A program made the translations under genes and the position numbers. DNA of 6,139 bases from CBDCWA01 sp046048295 (GTDB lineage: Bacteria; Pseudomonadota; Alphaproteobacteria; Rhizobiales; Hyphomicrobiaceae), in the NCBI GenBank assembly GCA_046048295.1, contig JBJOGJ010000233.1:1-6139 (forward strand), read 5' to 3'. The notes beneath the pieces are model-generated. The model was given only the letters and a program-made list of their open reading frames with translations, did not search any database and was not told the DNA's origin. Positions 1-5,387 of the stretch are shown in pieces. Position 1 is the first letter of the stretch. Every line of letters begins with the position of its first letter.

Positions 1-388
1 AATCGATGCCACGTTGATCGCGGAAGGAATTGCACAGCAGCTCGAGCGCCGGATCGCGTTCCGGCGTGCGATGAAGCGTGCGGTCCAGTCTGCGCTCCGG
101 CTGGGTGCACTCGGCATCAGGATCAACGTTTCCGGTCGCCTTGGCGGCGCTGAGATTGCCCGTACCGAGTGGTATCGCGAAGGCCGCGTGCCGCTGCATA
201 CGCTGCGCGCAGACATCGACTTCGGCTATGGCCTGGCTCGGACTGCTTACGGGGTCATCGGCATCAAGGTCTGGGTCTACAAGGGCGAGATCATGGAGCA
301 CGATCCGATGGCCGCAGAGCGCCGGCAGCTTGAGCTGCAGGAAGGTGGCGGTGGTGGTGGCGGCCGGCGCCGTGACAGGGAGCGCTGA
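1..388 (+). CDS. rpsC: 30S ribosomal protein S3, C-terminal part (5' end outside window)
   Basis: S3 sits on the head of the 30S subunit at the mRNA entry channel. The reading frame is open from position 2, and the true start lies upstream. About 128 residues are visible. They include the C-terminal domain signature QLERRIAFRRAMKRAV, then SGRLGGAEIARTEWYREG and VPLHTLRADIDFGYG, followed by YGVIGIKVWVYKGEI; all are classic S3. The tail is family-variable. It holds EHDPMAAERR, seen in alphaproteobacterial S3, then seven consecutive glycines (344-364) and a basic RRRDRER end before TGA at 386-388. The gene is followed by rplP after 31 bases, the standard S10-operon order. The identification is certain. 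Only the missing N-terminal KH domain cannot be assessed. Confidence 0.98.
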   Translation, partial: IDATLIAEGIAQQLERRIAFRRAMKRAVQSALRLGALGIRINVSGRLGGAEIARTEWYREGRVPLHTLRADIDFGYGLARTAYGVIGIKVWVYKGEIMEHDPMAAERRQLELQEGGGGGGGRRRDRER

Positions 389-419
389 GCGCTAGGTTCA
401 GTTCGAAGGTTCGAGATAG

Positions 420-830
420 ATGCTACAGCCAAAAAGAACGAAATTCAGGAAGGCGCATAAGGGTCGCATTCATGGTGCTGCCAAGGGCGGGACTGCGCTC
501 AACTTCGGCTCGCATGGATTGAAGGCACTGGAGCCGGAGAGGATCACAGCGCGCCAGATCGAAGCCGCGCGTCGCGCCATCACGCGACACATGAAGCGTG
601 CTGGCCGCGTTTGGATCCGGGTGTTTCCGGACGTGCCGGTTTCGACGAAGCCTGCCGAGGTGCGCATGGGTTCCGGCAAGGGCTCGCCTGAATATTGGGC
701 TGCGCGGGTTCATCCCGGCCGCATCATGTTCGAGTTGGACGGCGTGTCGGACGAGATAGCGCGCGAGGCGCTAACGCTCGGAGCGGCGAAGCTGCCCATC
801 AAGACGAAGATTGTAACGAGGTTGATGTGA
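420..830 (+). CDS. rplP: 50S ribosomal protein L16
   Basis: L16 binds 23S rRNA near the A site and the peptidyl-transferase centre and is needed for late 50S assembly. The protein is 136 residues, the same length as E. coli L16. It starts MLQPKRTKFRKAHKGR, then has the core LKALEPERITARQIEAARRA (about residues 34-53), WIRVFPD (65-71) and EVRMGSGKGSPEYW (80-93), and ends KLPIKTKIVTRLM. Arg82 lies in the VRMG motif that in E. coli carries the hydroxylated Arg81, so modification is possible but not shown. The Shine-Dalgarno match is weak (GAAGG at 405-409, about 10 bases before ATG). The start is fixed by the conserved MLQPKRTK N-terminus. The gene lies between rpsC and rpmC as in the S10 operon. 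Confidence 0.98.
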   Translation: MLQPKRTKFRKAHKGRIHGAAKGGTALNFGSHGLKALEPERITARQIEAARRAITRHMKRAGRVWIRVFPDVPVSTKPAEVRMGSGKGSPEYWAARVHPGRIMFELDGVSDEIAREALTLGAAKLPIKTKIVTRLM

Positions 831-850
831 TGCGCTCTTTTGGACGCATC
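829..850 (+). other. Small inverted repeat overlapping the rplP stop codon
   Basis: GATGCG (829-834) pairs perfectly with CGCATC (845-850) around a 10-base loop, giving a 6-bp stem that begins inside the rplP TGA stop. There is no T-run after the 3' arm, so it is not a conventional terminator. It sits in the 46-base rplP-rpmC spacer, ahead of the rpmC ribosome binding site. A role in RNA processing or in spacing translation is possible, but a 6-bp repeat can also arise by chance. Confidence 0.3.
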
Positions 851-876
851 CACCATTTGGACAGAGGAAGCCGGGG

Positions 877-1095
877 ATGAAGGCGACCGAACTACGCGAA
901 ATGTCGCTCGACCAGCTCGACGACCAACTGATCAAGCTGAAGCGGGAGCAGTTCAATCTGCGTTTCCAGGCGGCTTCCGGTCAGCTCGAGAATACAGCGC
1001 GGGTGCGTGTGGTGCGCCGCGATATTGCCAGGATCAAGACCCTACTGCGTGAGAAGCACGCAGGCCAGGCCGCGCAGAGCGGCCAGCAGGGCTGA
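877..1095 (+). CDS. rpmC: 50S ribosomal protein L29
   Basis: L29 is a small helical-hairpin protein at the polypeptide exit tunnel next to L23, part of the docking site for nascent-chain factors. The 72-residue protein starts MKATELREMSLDQLDDQL. It continues with LKREQFNLRFQAASGQLENT and ARVRVVRRDIARIKTLL, the family signature in its alphaproteobacterial form. A short polar tail (HAGQAAQSGQQG) makes it slightly longer than the 63-residue E. coli protein. The start is supported by GAGGA at 864-868, 8 bases before ATG. The TGA stop (1093-1095) lies within the Shine-Dalgarno region of rpsQ, so translation of the two is probably coupled. Confidence 0.98.
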   Translation: MKATELREMSLDQLDDQLIKLKREQFNLRFQAASGQLENTARVRVVRRDIARIKTLLREKHAGQAAQSGQQG

Positions 1096-1105
1096 GGAGA
1101 GAAAG

Positions 1106-1351
1106 ATGCCTAAACGTGTTTTGAACGGTGTCGTGGTGTCGGACAAGAACGACAAGACCGTCGTAGTCGAGGTCGAGCGTCGCTTCACGCATCCGCTACT
1201 TAAGAAGACGGTGCGCCGTTCCAAGAAGTATCACGCCCATGACGAGACCAACCGATACAAGGTTGGCGACAAAGTTCGCATCGAGGAAGGGCGGCCGATG
1301 TCGCGTAAGAAGCGGTGGGTGGTGCTTGAGCCCGAGGCGGTTGGTGGATAG
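1106..1351 (+). CDS. rpsQ: 30S ribosomal protein S17
   Basis: S17 is a primary 16S rRNA-binding protein with an OB fold, located in the 30S body. The protein is 81 residues. It starts MPKRVLNGVVVSDKNDKTVV, has the central segment RRFTHPLLKKTVRRSKKYHA (about 25-44) with HDETN, then YKVGDKVRIEEGRP and KKRWVVLE. The ATG at 1106 is chosen because the conserved family N-terminus begins there and GAGGAGA lies at 1094-1100, overlapping the rpmC stop. The reading frame stays open further upstream, but that part is out-of-frame rpmC sequence. This is the last gene of the S10 operon in E. coli gene order. A 102-base spacer follows. Confidence 0.98.
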   Translation: MPKRVLNGVVVSDKNDKTVVVEVERRFTHPLLKKTVRRSKKYHAHDETNRYKVGDKVRIEEGRPMSRKKRWVVLEPEAVGG

Positions 1352-1453
1352 CCGGTTCTGGCCTGCTGGCCGTCGCATGAGACGAGTTGGCCCGGATTGG
1401 GCCTGATGGAATAGGGGTCCTCGAGAGAGGGCGGGAAAACGAGGTCTGGTCCG
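1352..1453 (+). promoter_or_regulatory. Spacer at the S10/spc operon boundary with two short hairpins
   Basis: These 102 bases contain no gene. In E. coli the S10 operon ends after rpsQ and the spc operon begins with rplN, so this is where a boundary signal would be expected. Two inverted repeats are visible. GGCCC (1389-1393) pairs with GGGCC (1399-1403) around a 5-base loop. GTCCTC (1417-1422) pairs with GAGGGC (1427-1432, one G-U pair) around GAGA, a GNRA-type tetraloop. Neither is followed by a T-run. A TTGGCC/GAATAG pair (1387-1392 and 1409-1414) is at best a poor promoter. GAGG at 1441-1444 serves rplN. The genes are probably co-transcribed across the spacer; the function of the structure is unproven. 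Confidence 0.35.
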
Positions 1454-1822
1454 ATGATACAGATGGAGACCAATCTGGATGTCGCCGACAACTCCGGTGC
1501 GCGCCGCGTGCAGTGCATCAAGGTGCTCGGTGGCTCGAAGCGGAAGTATGCCACCGTTGGCGATACGATTGTCGTGTCGGTGAAGGAGGCCATCCCGCGC
1601 GGTCGCGTGAAGAAGGGCCAGGTGATGAAGGCTGTCATCGTGCGGACGGCTCACGGCGTGCGCCGCCCCGATGGCTCGCTCATCCGCTTTGATCGCAATG
1701 CCGCGGTGCTCGTCAACAACTCAGGCGATCCGATCGGCTCCCGTATCTTCGGGCCGGTGACCCGTGAACTGCGCGCCAAGAACCACATGAAGATCGTTTC
1801 GCTCGCGCCGGAGGTGTTGTGA
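1454..1822 (+). CDS. rplN: 50S ribosomal protein L14
   Basis: L14 lies at the 50S subunit interface. It contributes to an intersubunit bridge and is the binding site of the silencing factor RsfS. The protein is 122 residues, nearly invariant in length in bacteria. It starts MIQMETNLDVADNSGARRVQ, followed by CIKVLGGSKRKYA, IPRGRVKKGQVMKAVIVRT and RFDRNAAVLV. It ends IFGPVTRELRAKNHMKIVSL plus APEVL. The start is unambiguous from the family N-terminus, and GAGG at 1441-1444 lies 9 bases upstream. The stop TGA (1820-1822) shares its last A with the ATG of rplX, a classic coupling overlap. This is the first gene of the spc group. Confidence 0.98.
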   Translation: MIQMETNLDVADNSGARRVQCIKVLGGSKRKYATVGDTIVVSVKEAIPRGRVKKGQVMKAVIVRTAHGVRRPDGSLIRFDRNAAVLVNNSGDPIGSRIFGPVTRELRAKNHMKIVSLAPEVL

Positions 1823-2148
1823 TGGCGTCGTTGAAATTCAAACGGGGTGACCGGGTGATCGTGCTCGCCGGACGCGACAAGGGCAAGCGCGGTGAGATCA
1901 TCCGTGTAATGCCGCGGGAGAGCCGTGCGATTGTGCGGGGGGTCAACATGGTCCGTCGCCATCAACGTCAGACTGCGACGGCGCAAGGTGGCATCATCTC
2001 CAAGGAGTCGCCGATACATCTTTCGAACCTTGCACATGAGGATCCGAAGGACGGCAACGCGACGCGCGTCGGATTCAAATTCAACGAGGAAGGTTCAAAG
2101 GTGCGCTTTGCCAAGCGCTCCGGCGAACTGATCCCGGACCGGACCTGA
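1822..2148 (+). CDS. rplX: 50S ribosomal protein L24
   Basis: L24 is one of the two initiators of 50S assembly and later sits near the exit tunnel. The product is 108 residues. It has an N-terminal KOW motif (about residues 5-30: KFKRGDRVIVLAGRDKGKRG and EIIRVMP), then VRGVNMVRRHQRQ, GGIISKESPIHLSNLA, DPKDGNATRVGFKF, and the conserved VRFAKRSGELI near the C-terminus. The ATG at 1822 is chosen over GTG at 1819 because it overlaps the rplN stop as TGATG and GGAGGT (1810-1815) stands 6 bases upstream. It also gives the usual MAxLKFKRGD start. Expression should be coupled to rplN. Confidence 0.97.
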   Translation: MASLKFKRGDRVIVLAGRDKGKRGEIIRVMPRESRAIVRGVNMVRRHQRQTATAQGGIISKESPIHLSNLAHEDPKDGNATRVGFKFNEEGSKVRFAKRSGELIPDRT

Positions 2149-2168
2149 GCCGATAGGAAGTCGAAGCC

Positions 2169-2801
2169 ATGGCAGACCAAAAGAAGAAGCCCAACAGGAA
2201 GGGCGGCAAGGACGGCGAGAAGGTGGCGCAAGCCGCGCCTGCGCCACGTCCGGAGGGCTATAAGCCGCGGATGAAGGAGCTCTACGAGAGCAAGCTCCGG
2301 CAGGCGATGACGGAGAAATTCGCCTACAAGAACGTGATGGAGATCCCGAAGCTCGAGAAGATCGTGCTGAACATGGGGATCGGCGAGGCAGTGGGCGATC
2401 GCAAAAAGGTTGAGAATGCTGCGGGCGACTTGGCACTTATTGCCGGACAGCGCCCTATCACGACCCGGGCGAGAAAGTCGATCGCGACGTTCAAGCTGCG
2501 CGAGGGCATGACGGTCGGTGCAAAAGTGACGCTGCGCGGCGACCGAATGTACGAGTTCCTCGATCGTTTGGTGACCATCGCGCTACCGCGCGTGAAGGAC
2601 TTCCGGGGGCTCAATCCCAAGAGCTTCGACGGACGTGGGAACTATGCGCTCGGTATCAAGGAGCACATCGTGTTTCCCGAGATCGACTACGACAAGGTGG
2701 ACGAGGTTTGGGGCCTCGACGTGGTGGTTTGTACCAGCGCGCCCGATGACGAACAGGCGCGGGAACTCCTGCGCGGCTTCAACTTCCCGTTCCGCAACTA
2801 G
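2169..2801 (+). CDS. rplE: 50S ribosomal protein L5, with an N-terminal extension
   Basis: L5 binds 5S rRNA with L18 in the central protuberance and contacts the P-site tRNA. The core from about residue 30 is typical: YKPRMKELYESKLRQAMTEK, IPKLEKIVLNMGIGEA, LALIAGQRPITTRARKSIA, REGMTVGAKVTLRGDRMYEF, LPRVKDFRGLNPKSFDGRGN and IKEHIVFPEIDYDKV. The protein is 210 residues against about 179-185 in most bacteria. The extra length is a Lys/Gly then Ala/Pro-rich N-terminus (residues 1-29) that should be disordered. The ATG at 2169 has AGGA at 2155-2158, 10 bases upstream. The next in-frame ATG (2271) would remove conserved YKPR, so the longer form is likely. In E. coli this gene start carries the S8 repressor site; I could not identify an equivalent in the 20-base spacer here. 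Confidence 0.97.
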   Translation: MADQKKKPNRKGGKDGEKVAQAAPAPRPEGYKPRMKELYESKLRQAMTEKFAYKNVMEIPKLEKIVLNMGIGEAVGDRKKVENAAGDLALIAGQRPITTRARKSIATFKLREGMTVGAKVTLRGDRMYEFLDRLVTIALPRVKDFRGLNPKSFDGRGNYALGIKEHIVFPEIDYDKVDEVWGLDVVVCTSAPDDEQARELLRGFNFPFRN

Positions 2802-2841
2802 CTTTATCGAGGCGCGCCCGCAGAGGCGTCCGGAGGATCGA

Positions 2842-3147
2842 ATGGCAAAGACGAGTTCCATCGAGAAGAATAAGAATCGCCGCCGGTTGGTGGAGATCAA
2901 GAAGCCGAAACGTGAACGGTTGAAGAAGATCATCCGCGACCAAAGCCTGACCATGGAGGAGCGGTTTGCGGCGACGCTCAAGCTCGCCGAGATGCCGCGT
3001 AATTCTTCACCGACTCGCATTCGCAACCGGTGCGAGATAACCGGGCGCCCGCGCGCCTATTACAGAAAGCTCAAGATGTGCCGCAACCAGCTGCGTGAAC
3101 TCGCCAGCCAGGGAATGATCCCCGGCATGGTCAAGTCGAGCTGGTAA
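2842..3147 (+). CDS. rpsN: 30S ribosomal protein S14, long zinc-independent type
   Basis: S14 is a late-binding protein of the 30S head near the A site. The 101-residue product is the long form. It begins MAKTSSIEKNKNRRRLVE, continues with LPRxSSP-like MPRNSSPTRIRNRCEITGRP and RAYYRKLKMCRNQLRELASQ, and ends GMIPGMVKSSW. The zinc-binding short form has two CxxC pairs. Here only Cys64 and Cys80 remain, and the second position of each pair is Thr67 and Gln83, so zinc binding is lost. ATG 2842 is preceded by GGAGGA (2832-2837) at a spacing of 4. Upstream in-frame sequence is out-of-frame rplE. The TAA stop is part of the rpsH Shine-Dalgarno sequence. Confidence 0.98.
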   Translation: MAKTSSIEKNKNRRRLVEIKKPKRERLKKIIRDQSLTMEERFAATLKLAEMPRNSSPTRIRNRCEITGRPRAYYRKLKMCRNQLRELASQGMIPGMVKSSW

Positions 3148-3152
3148 GGAGG
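3145..3152 (+). promoter_or_regulatory. Full-length Shine-Dalgarno of rpsH overlapping the rpsN stop
   Basis: TAAGGAGG at 3145-3152 is complementary to the 16S rRNA anti-Shine-Dalgarno core over eight bases. Its first three bases are the rpsN stop codon TAA. The rpsH ATG follows after 5 bases. This is the strongest ribosome binding site in the window, and it ties S14 and S8 translation together through re-initiation. Confidence 0.85.
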
Positions 3153-3157
3153 ATCCG

Positions 3158-3556
3158 ATGTCGATGAACGATCCGCTTGGCGACATGCTGACCCGCATCC
3201 GCAATGCGCAGTTGCGGCGCCGCCCGAAAGTTTCCTCGCCGTCTTCGAACCTGCGCATGCGGGTTCTCGAGGTATTGGCCGAGGAAGGCTTCATCCGCGG
3301 CTATACGCAGGTTGAGCAGCAGGGCCAGTTTCCAGAGCTCGAAATCGAGCTCAAGTATCTCAATGGCCAGCCGGCCATCCGCCGCATCGAGCGCGTTTCA
3401 AAGCCTGGACGTCGGGTCTACTCTGGAGCAAAGGGTATCCCGACCGTTGCCAACGGCCTGGGGGTCGCGATCCTTTCGACGCCGAAGGGTGTGATGGCCG
3501 ACTGGCGTGCCCGCGAGGAGAACGTCGGCGGCGAGGTTCTCTGCAACATCTTCTAG
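3158..3556 (+). CDS. rpsH: 30S ribosomal protein S8
   Basis: S8 is a primary 16S rRNA binder in the central domain of the 30S subunit. In E. coli it also represses spc-operon translation. The protein is 132 residues, the usual length. It begins MSMNDPLGDMLTRIRNAQLR, then has LRMRVLEVLAEEGFI (32-46), LEIELKYLNG (61-70), SKPGRRVYSG (81-90) and VANGLGVAILSTPKGVM (97-113), and ends GGEVLCNIF. The rRNA-contacting STPKG loop is at 107-111. After GVM the sequence reads ADWRAR where DREAR is commoner, a small local divergence. ATG 3158 is favoured over ATG 3164 because of the eight-base Shine-Dalgarno 5 bases upstream and the MSM(N/S)DPLGDM family start. Confidence 0.98.
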   Translation: MSMNDPLGDMLTRIRNAQLRRRPKVSSPSSNLRMRVLEVLAEEGFIRGYTQVEQQGQFPELEIELKYLNGQPAIRRIERVSKPGRRVYSGAKGIPTVANGLGVAILSTPKGVMADWRAREENVGGEVLCNIF

Positions 3557-3565
3557 TATTTGGAC

Positions 3566-3579
3566 TTCGAGGAATTGAA
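3566..3579 (+). repeat. Leader repeat copy 1, upstream of rplF
   Basis: The 14-base sequence TTCGAGGAATTGAA is identical to 4129-4142 in front of rplR. It contains the GAGGA Shine-Dalgarno (3569-3573) and ends 2 bases before the rplF ATG. The identity is seen directly. A shared ribosome-binding leader, or local duplication followed by drift, would explain it. Confidence 0.6.
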
Positions 3580-3581
3580 CC

Positions 3582-4124
3582 ATGTCCCGTATCGGAAAGA
3601 AGCCAGTGCCCGTGCCGGCCGGCGTCACAGCGACCGTGTCAGGCCAGACTGTGCAGGTGAAGGGGCCGAAGGGTGAGCTGTCGTTCACCGTTCCCGACAC
3701 CCTCAAGGTCGACCAAAAGAACGGTGGCATAGAGGTCGTGATGCGCGAGGACACCAAGCAGGCGCGCGCGATGTGGGGCATGTCGCGGACGATGGTCGCC
3801 AATTTGATCACCGGTGTCACCGATGGGTATTCGCACACGCTTGAAATACATGGCGTCGGTTTCCGCGCCGCCATGCAGGGAAAGGACAAGATCCAGCTGA
3901 CGGTAGGTTTCAGCCATGAGATCGTGCATCCGATCCCGCAGGGGGTGACCGTACTGGTGGGCGGCGCCAAGCAGGAGATCATCACGGTTTCCGGCATCGA
4001 CAAGCAGAAGGTCGGGCAGTTGGCAGCCGAGCTCCGGGCCTACCGCAAGCCCGAGCCCTACCAGGGCAAGGGCATTCGCTATCAGGGCGAGTATGTCTTC
4101 CGCAAGGAAGGCAAGAAGAAATAA
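3582..4124 (+). CDS. rplF: 50S ribosomal protein L6
   Basis: L6 binds 23S rRNA near the sarcin-ricin loop and the factor-binding site of the 50S subunit. The 180-residue protein has the two tandem L6 domains. It starts MSRIGKKPVPVPAGVTATVS with VKGPKGELSFTVP (26-38). The second half has GYSHTLEIHGVGFRA (82-96), LTVGFSHEI, SGIDKQKVGQLAAELRAYRK and PEPYQGKGIRYQGE, ending RKEGKKK. The PEPYxGKGI block carries Gln where Lys is commoner (position 161). ATG 3582 has GAGGA at 3569-3573, 8 bases upstream. The length and both domains are complete, and no frameshift is visible. Confidence 0.98.
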   Translation: MSRIGKKPVPVPAGVTATVSGQTVQVKGPKGELSFTVPDTLKVDQKNGGIEVVMREDTKQARAMWGMSRTMVANLITGVTDGYSHTLEIHGVGFRAAMQGKDKIQLTVGFSHEIVHPIPQGVTVLVGGAKQEIITVSGIDKQKVGQLAAELRAYRKPEPYQGKGIRYQGEYVFRKEGKKK

Positions 4125-4128
4125 CGCA

Positions 4129-4142
4129 TTCGAGGAATTGAA
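4129..4142 (+). repeat. Leader repeat copy 2, upstream of rplR
   Basis: This is the second copy of the 14-base TTCGAGGAATTGAA found before rplF (3566-3579). It holds the rplR Shine-Dalgarno GAGGA (4132-4136) and stops 3 bases before the rplR ATG. The following GAAGCCATG also matches the rplE start region (2163-2171), so three genes of the cluster share closely similar initiation regions. Confidence 0.6.
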
Positions 4143-4145
4143 GCC

Positions 4146-4505
4146 ATGACTGGGCTCACACAGACCGAGCGGCGCAAGCAGAGGGTACGCCGGCATCTCT
4201 TGAAAGTCGCGAGCGGACGCCCGCGCCTTTCAGTATTCCGCTCGTCCAAGCACATCTATGCGCAGATCATCGACGATACCGCCGGGCGTACCATCGCCTC
4301 GGCTTCGAGCATCGACAAGGAACTCCGCTCCGGGTTGAAGAACGGCGCCGACAAGAACGCCGCCAGCGCTGTCGGCAAGCTGATCGCCAAGCGTGCCACC
4401 GATGCCGGCGTCAAGGACGTCGTGTTCGATCGTGGCTCCTACATGTATCATGGCCGCGTCAAGGCGCTCGCCGATGCCGCCCGCGATGGCGGACTGAATT
4501 TCTAA
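4146..4505 (+). CDS. rplR: 50S ribosomal protein L18
   Basis: L18 binds 5S rRNA together with L5 and anchors it in the central protuberance. The 119-residue protein has the basic N-terminal arm TERRKQRVRRHLLKVASGRP. It continues with RLSVFRSSKHIYAQIIDDTA (27-46), TIASASSIDKEL, AASAVGKLIAKRATDAGV (72-89), and the near-invariant VVFDRGSYMYHGRVKALADA before ARDGGLNF. Ser99 stands where Gly is commoner in DRGGY. The start is fixed by GAGGA (4132-4136) 9 bases upstream and by normal family length. It lies between rplF and rpsE, the standard spc order. Confidence 0.98.
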   Translation: MTGLTQTERRKQRVRRHLLKVASGRPRLSVFRSSKHIYAQIIDDTAGRTIASASSIDKELRSGLKNGADKNAASAVGKLIAKRATDAGVKDVVFDRGSYMYHGRVKALADAARDGGLNF

Positions 4506-4521
4506 CGAAAGGACCAGACGC

Positions 4522-5106
4522 GTGGCACGTTCACCAGGAAAAGAGCGCGGTCGTGATCGCGAGGAGCGCGATAACGAGTTCAACGACAAGCTCGTCCACA
4601 TCAACCGCGTGGCCAAGGTGGTCAAGGGTGGCAAGCGCTTCGGCTTCGCCGCGCTCGTGGTCGTGGGAGATTTGAAGGGTCGCGTCGGGTTCGGACACGG
4701 CAAGGCGCGCGAGGTGCCGGAGGCGATTCGCAAGGCGAACGAGTCTGCACGACGCAGCATGATCCGGGTTCCGCTCCGTGAAGGGCGCACCGTGCATCAC
4801 GACTCTGTCGGTCGCCACGGTGCCGGCAAGGTTGTCGTTCGCTCGGCACCGCCAGGCACCGGCATCATCGCCGGCGGCGCCATGCGCGCCGTATTCGAGA
4901 TGCTTGGCATCCAGGACGTTGTTGCGAAGTCGCTCGGCAGCACCAATCCTTACAACGTGGTAAGGGCCACGTTCGACGCGCTGAAGCACCAGGAAAACCC
5001 GCGCGGTATTGCCGCGCGGCGCTCCAAGAAATACGGCGAGATCATCTCGCGGCGGCGCGATGGTTCGACCGAGGCCGAGGGCAGCCATCCCGTGGATGCG
5101 CCCTGA
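4522..5106 (+). CDS. rpsE: 30S ribosomal protein S5, GTG start
   Basis: S5 shapes the mRNA entry side of the 30S subunit, acts in decoding accuracy, and carries the loop where spectinomycin-resistance mutations arise. The 194-residue protein has a charged N-terminus (MARSPGKERGRDREERDNEF). The double-stranded-RNA-binding-type domain follows (LVHINRVAKVVKGGKRFGFA, about 24-43), then GHGKAREVPEAIRKA, the S5 block REGRTVHHDSVGRHGAGKV, GTGIIAGGAMRAVFEMLGI and AKSLGSTNPYNVVRAT. The loop residues VKGGKRF look wild-type. A tail after about residue 170 (EIISRRRDG and an acidic end) exceeds the roughly 167 residues of E. coli S5. GTG 4522 is preceded by AAAGGA (4508-4513) at 8 bases and is the only non-ATG start among the complete genes here. 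Confidence 0.97.
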   Translation: MARSPGKERGRDREERDNEFNDKLVHINRVAKVVKGGKRFGFAALVVVGDLKGRVGFGHGKAREVPEAIRKANESARRSMIRVPLREGRTVHHDSVGRHGAGKVVVRSAPPGTGIIAGGAMRAVFEMLGIQDVVAKSLGSTNPYNVVRATFDALKHQENPRGIAARRSKKYGEIISRRRDGSTEAEGSHPVDAP

Positions 5107-5139
5107 GTTCGATTTGGTTGATGGCTGAGAGGTAACGGG

Positions 5140-5343
5140 ATGTCGCAGACGCCAGGTAAGACAATCGTCGTGGAGCAGGTCGGTAGCCCGATCCGCCGCC
5201 AGGGCAAGCAGCGGGAGACCCTCATTGGTCTCGGTCTGAACAAGATGCGCCGCCGGCGCGAACTCGAGGATACGCCTGCCGTGCGCGGTATGATCGCGAG
5301 AATCGCGCACCTTGTACGCATCGTGGAGGAGAAGGGCGCCTGA
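5140..5343 (+). CDS. rpmD: 50S ribosomal protein L30
   Basis: L30 is a small protein on the solvent side of the 50S subunit that contacts 23S rRNA. The product is 67 residues, slightly longer than E. coli L30. The N-terminal strand is KTIVVEQVGSPIRR, followed by the family signature GKQRETLIGLGLNKMRRRRE, DTPAVRGMIARIAHLVRIVE and a short end. ATG 5140 has AGAGGT (5128-5133) 6 bases upstream. An upstream ATG at 5121 opens only a four-codon frame that stops at 5133-5135 and is not a plausible start. Many bacteria lack L30; its presence between rpsE and rplO is normal for Proteobacteria. Confidence 0.97.
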   Translation: MSQTPGKTIVVEQVGSPIRRQGKQRETLIGLGLNKMRRRRELEDTPAVRGMIARIAHLVRIVEEKGA

Positions 5344-5387
5344 TGAGGCGTCCAACTCGTAGGATTTCGAATTAATAAGGATCGGCT

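Noticed and set aside
1387..1414. Promoter for rplN from TTGGCC and GAATAG
   Set aside because: Both boxes are poor matches to consensus and overlap an inverted repeat, so it is not listed as a promoter.
1819..1821. GTG as an alternative start of rplX
   Set aside because: The ATG three bases later overlaps the rplN stop as TGATG, has better Shine-Dalgarno spacing, and gives the usual L24 N-terminus.
2811..2818. Perfect palindrome GGCGCGCC in the rplE-rpsN spacer
   Set aside because: A single 8-base GC palindrome in GC-rich DNA has no further support as an operator or hairpin.
3398..4003. Minus-strand open frame opposite rpsH and rplF
   Set aside because: It is antisense to complete conserved genes and its composition is that of a reverse-translated shadow.
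5121..5135. Four-codon open frame (ATG GCT GAG AGG TAA) just before rpmD
   Set aside because: It has no Shine-Dalgarno of its own and covers the rpmD ribosome binding site. It is most likely chance, although a leader peptide cannot be excluded.
4531..5355. Long open frame on the minus strand (274 codons) opposite rpsE and rpmD
   Set aside because: It lies antisense to two certain ribosomal genes, resembles no family I know, and such frames are expected from GC-rich codon bias on the opposite strand.
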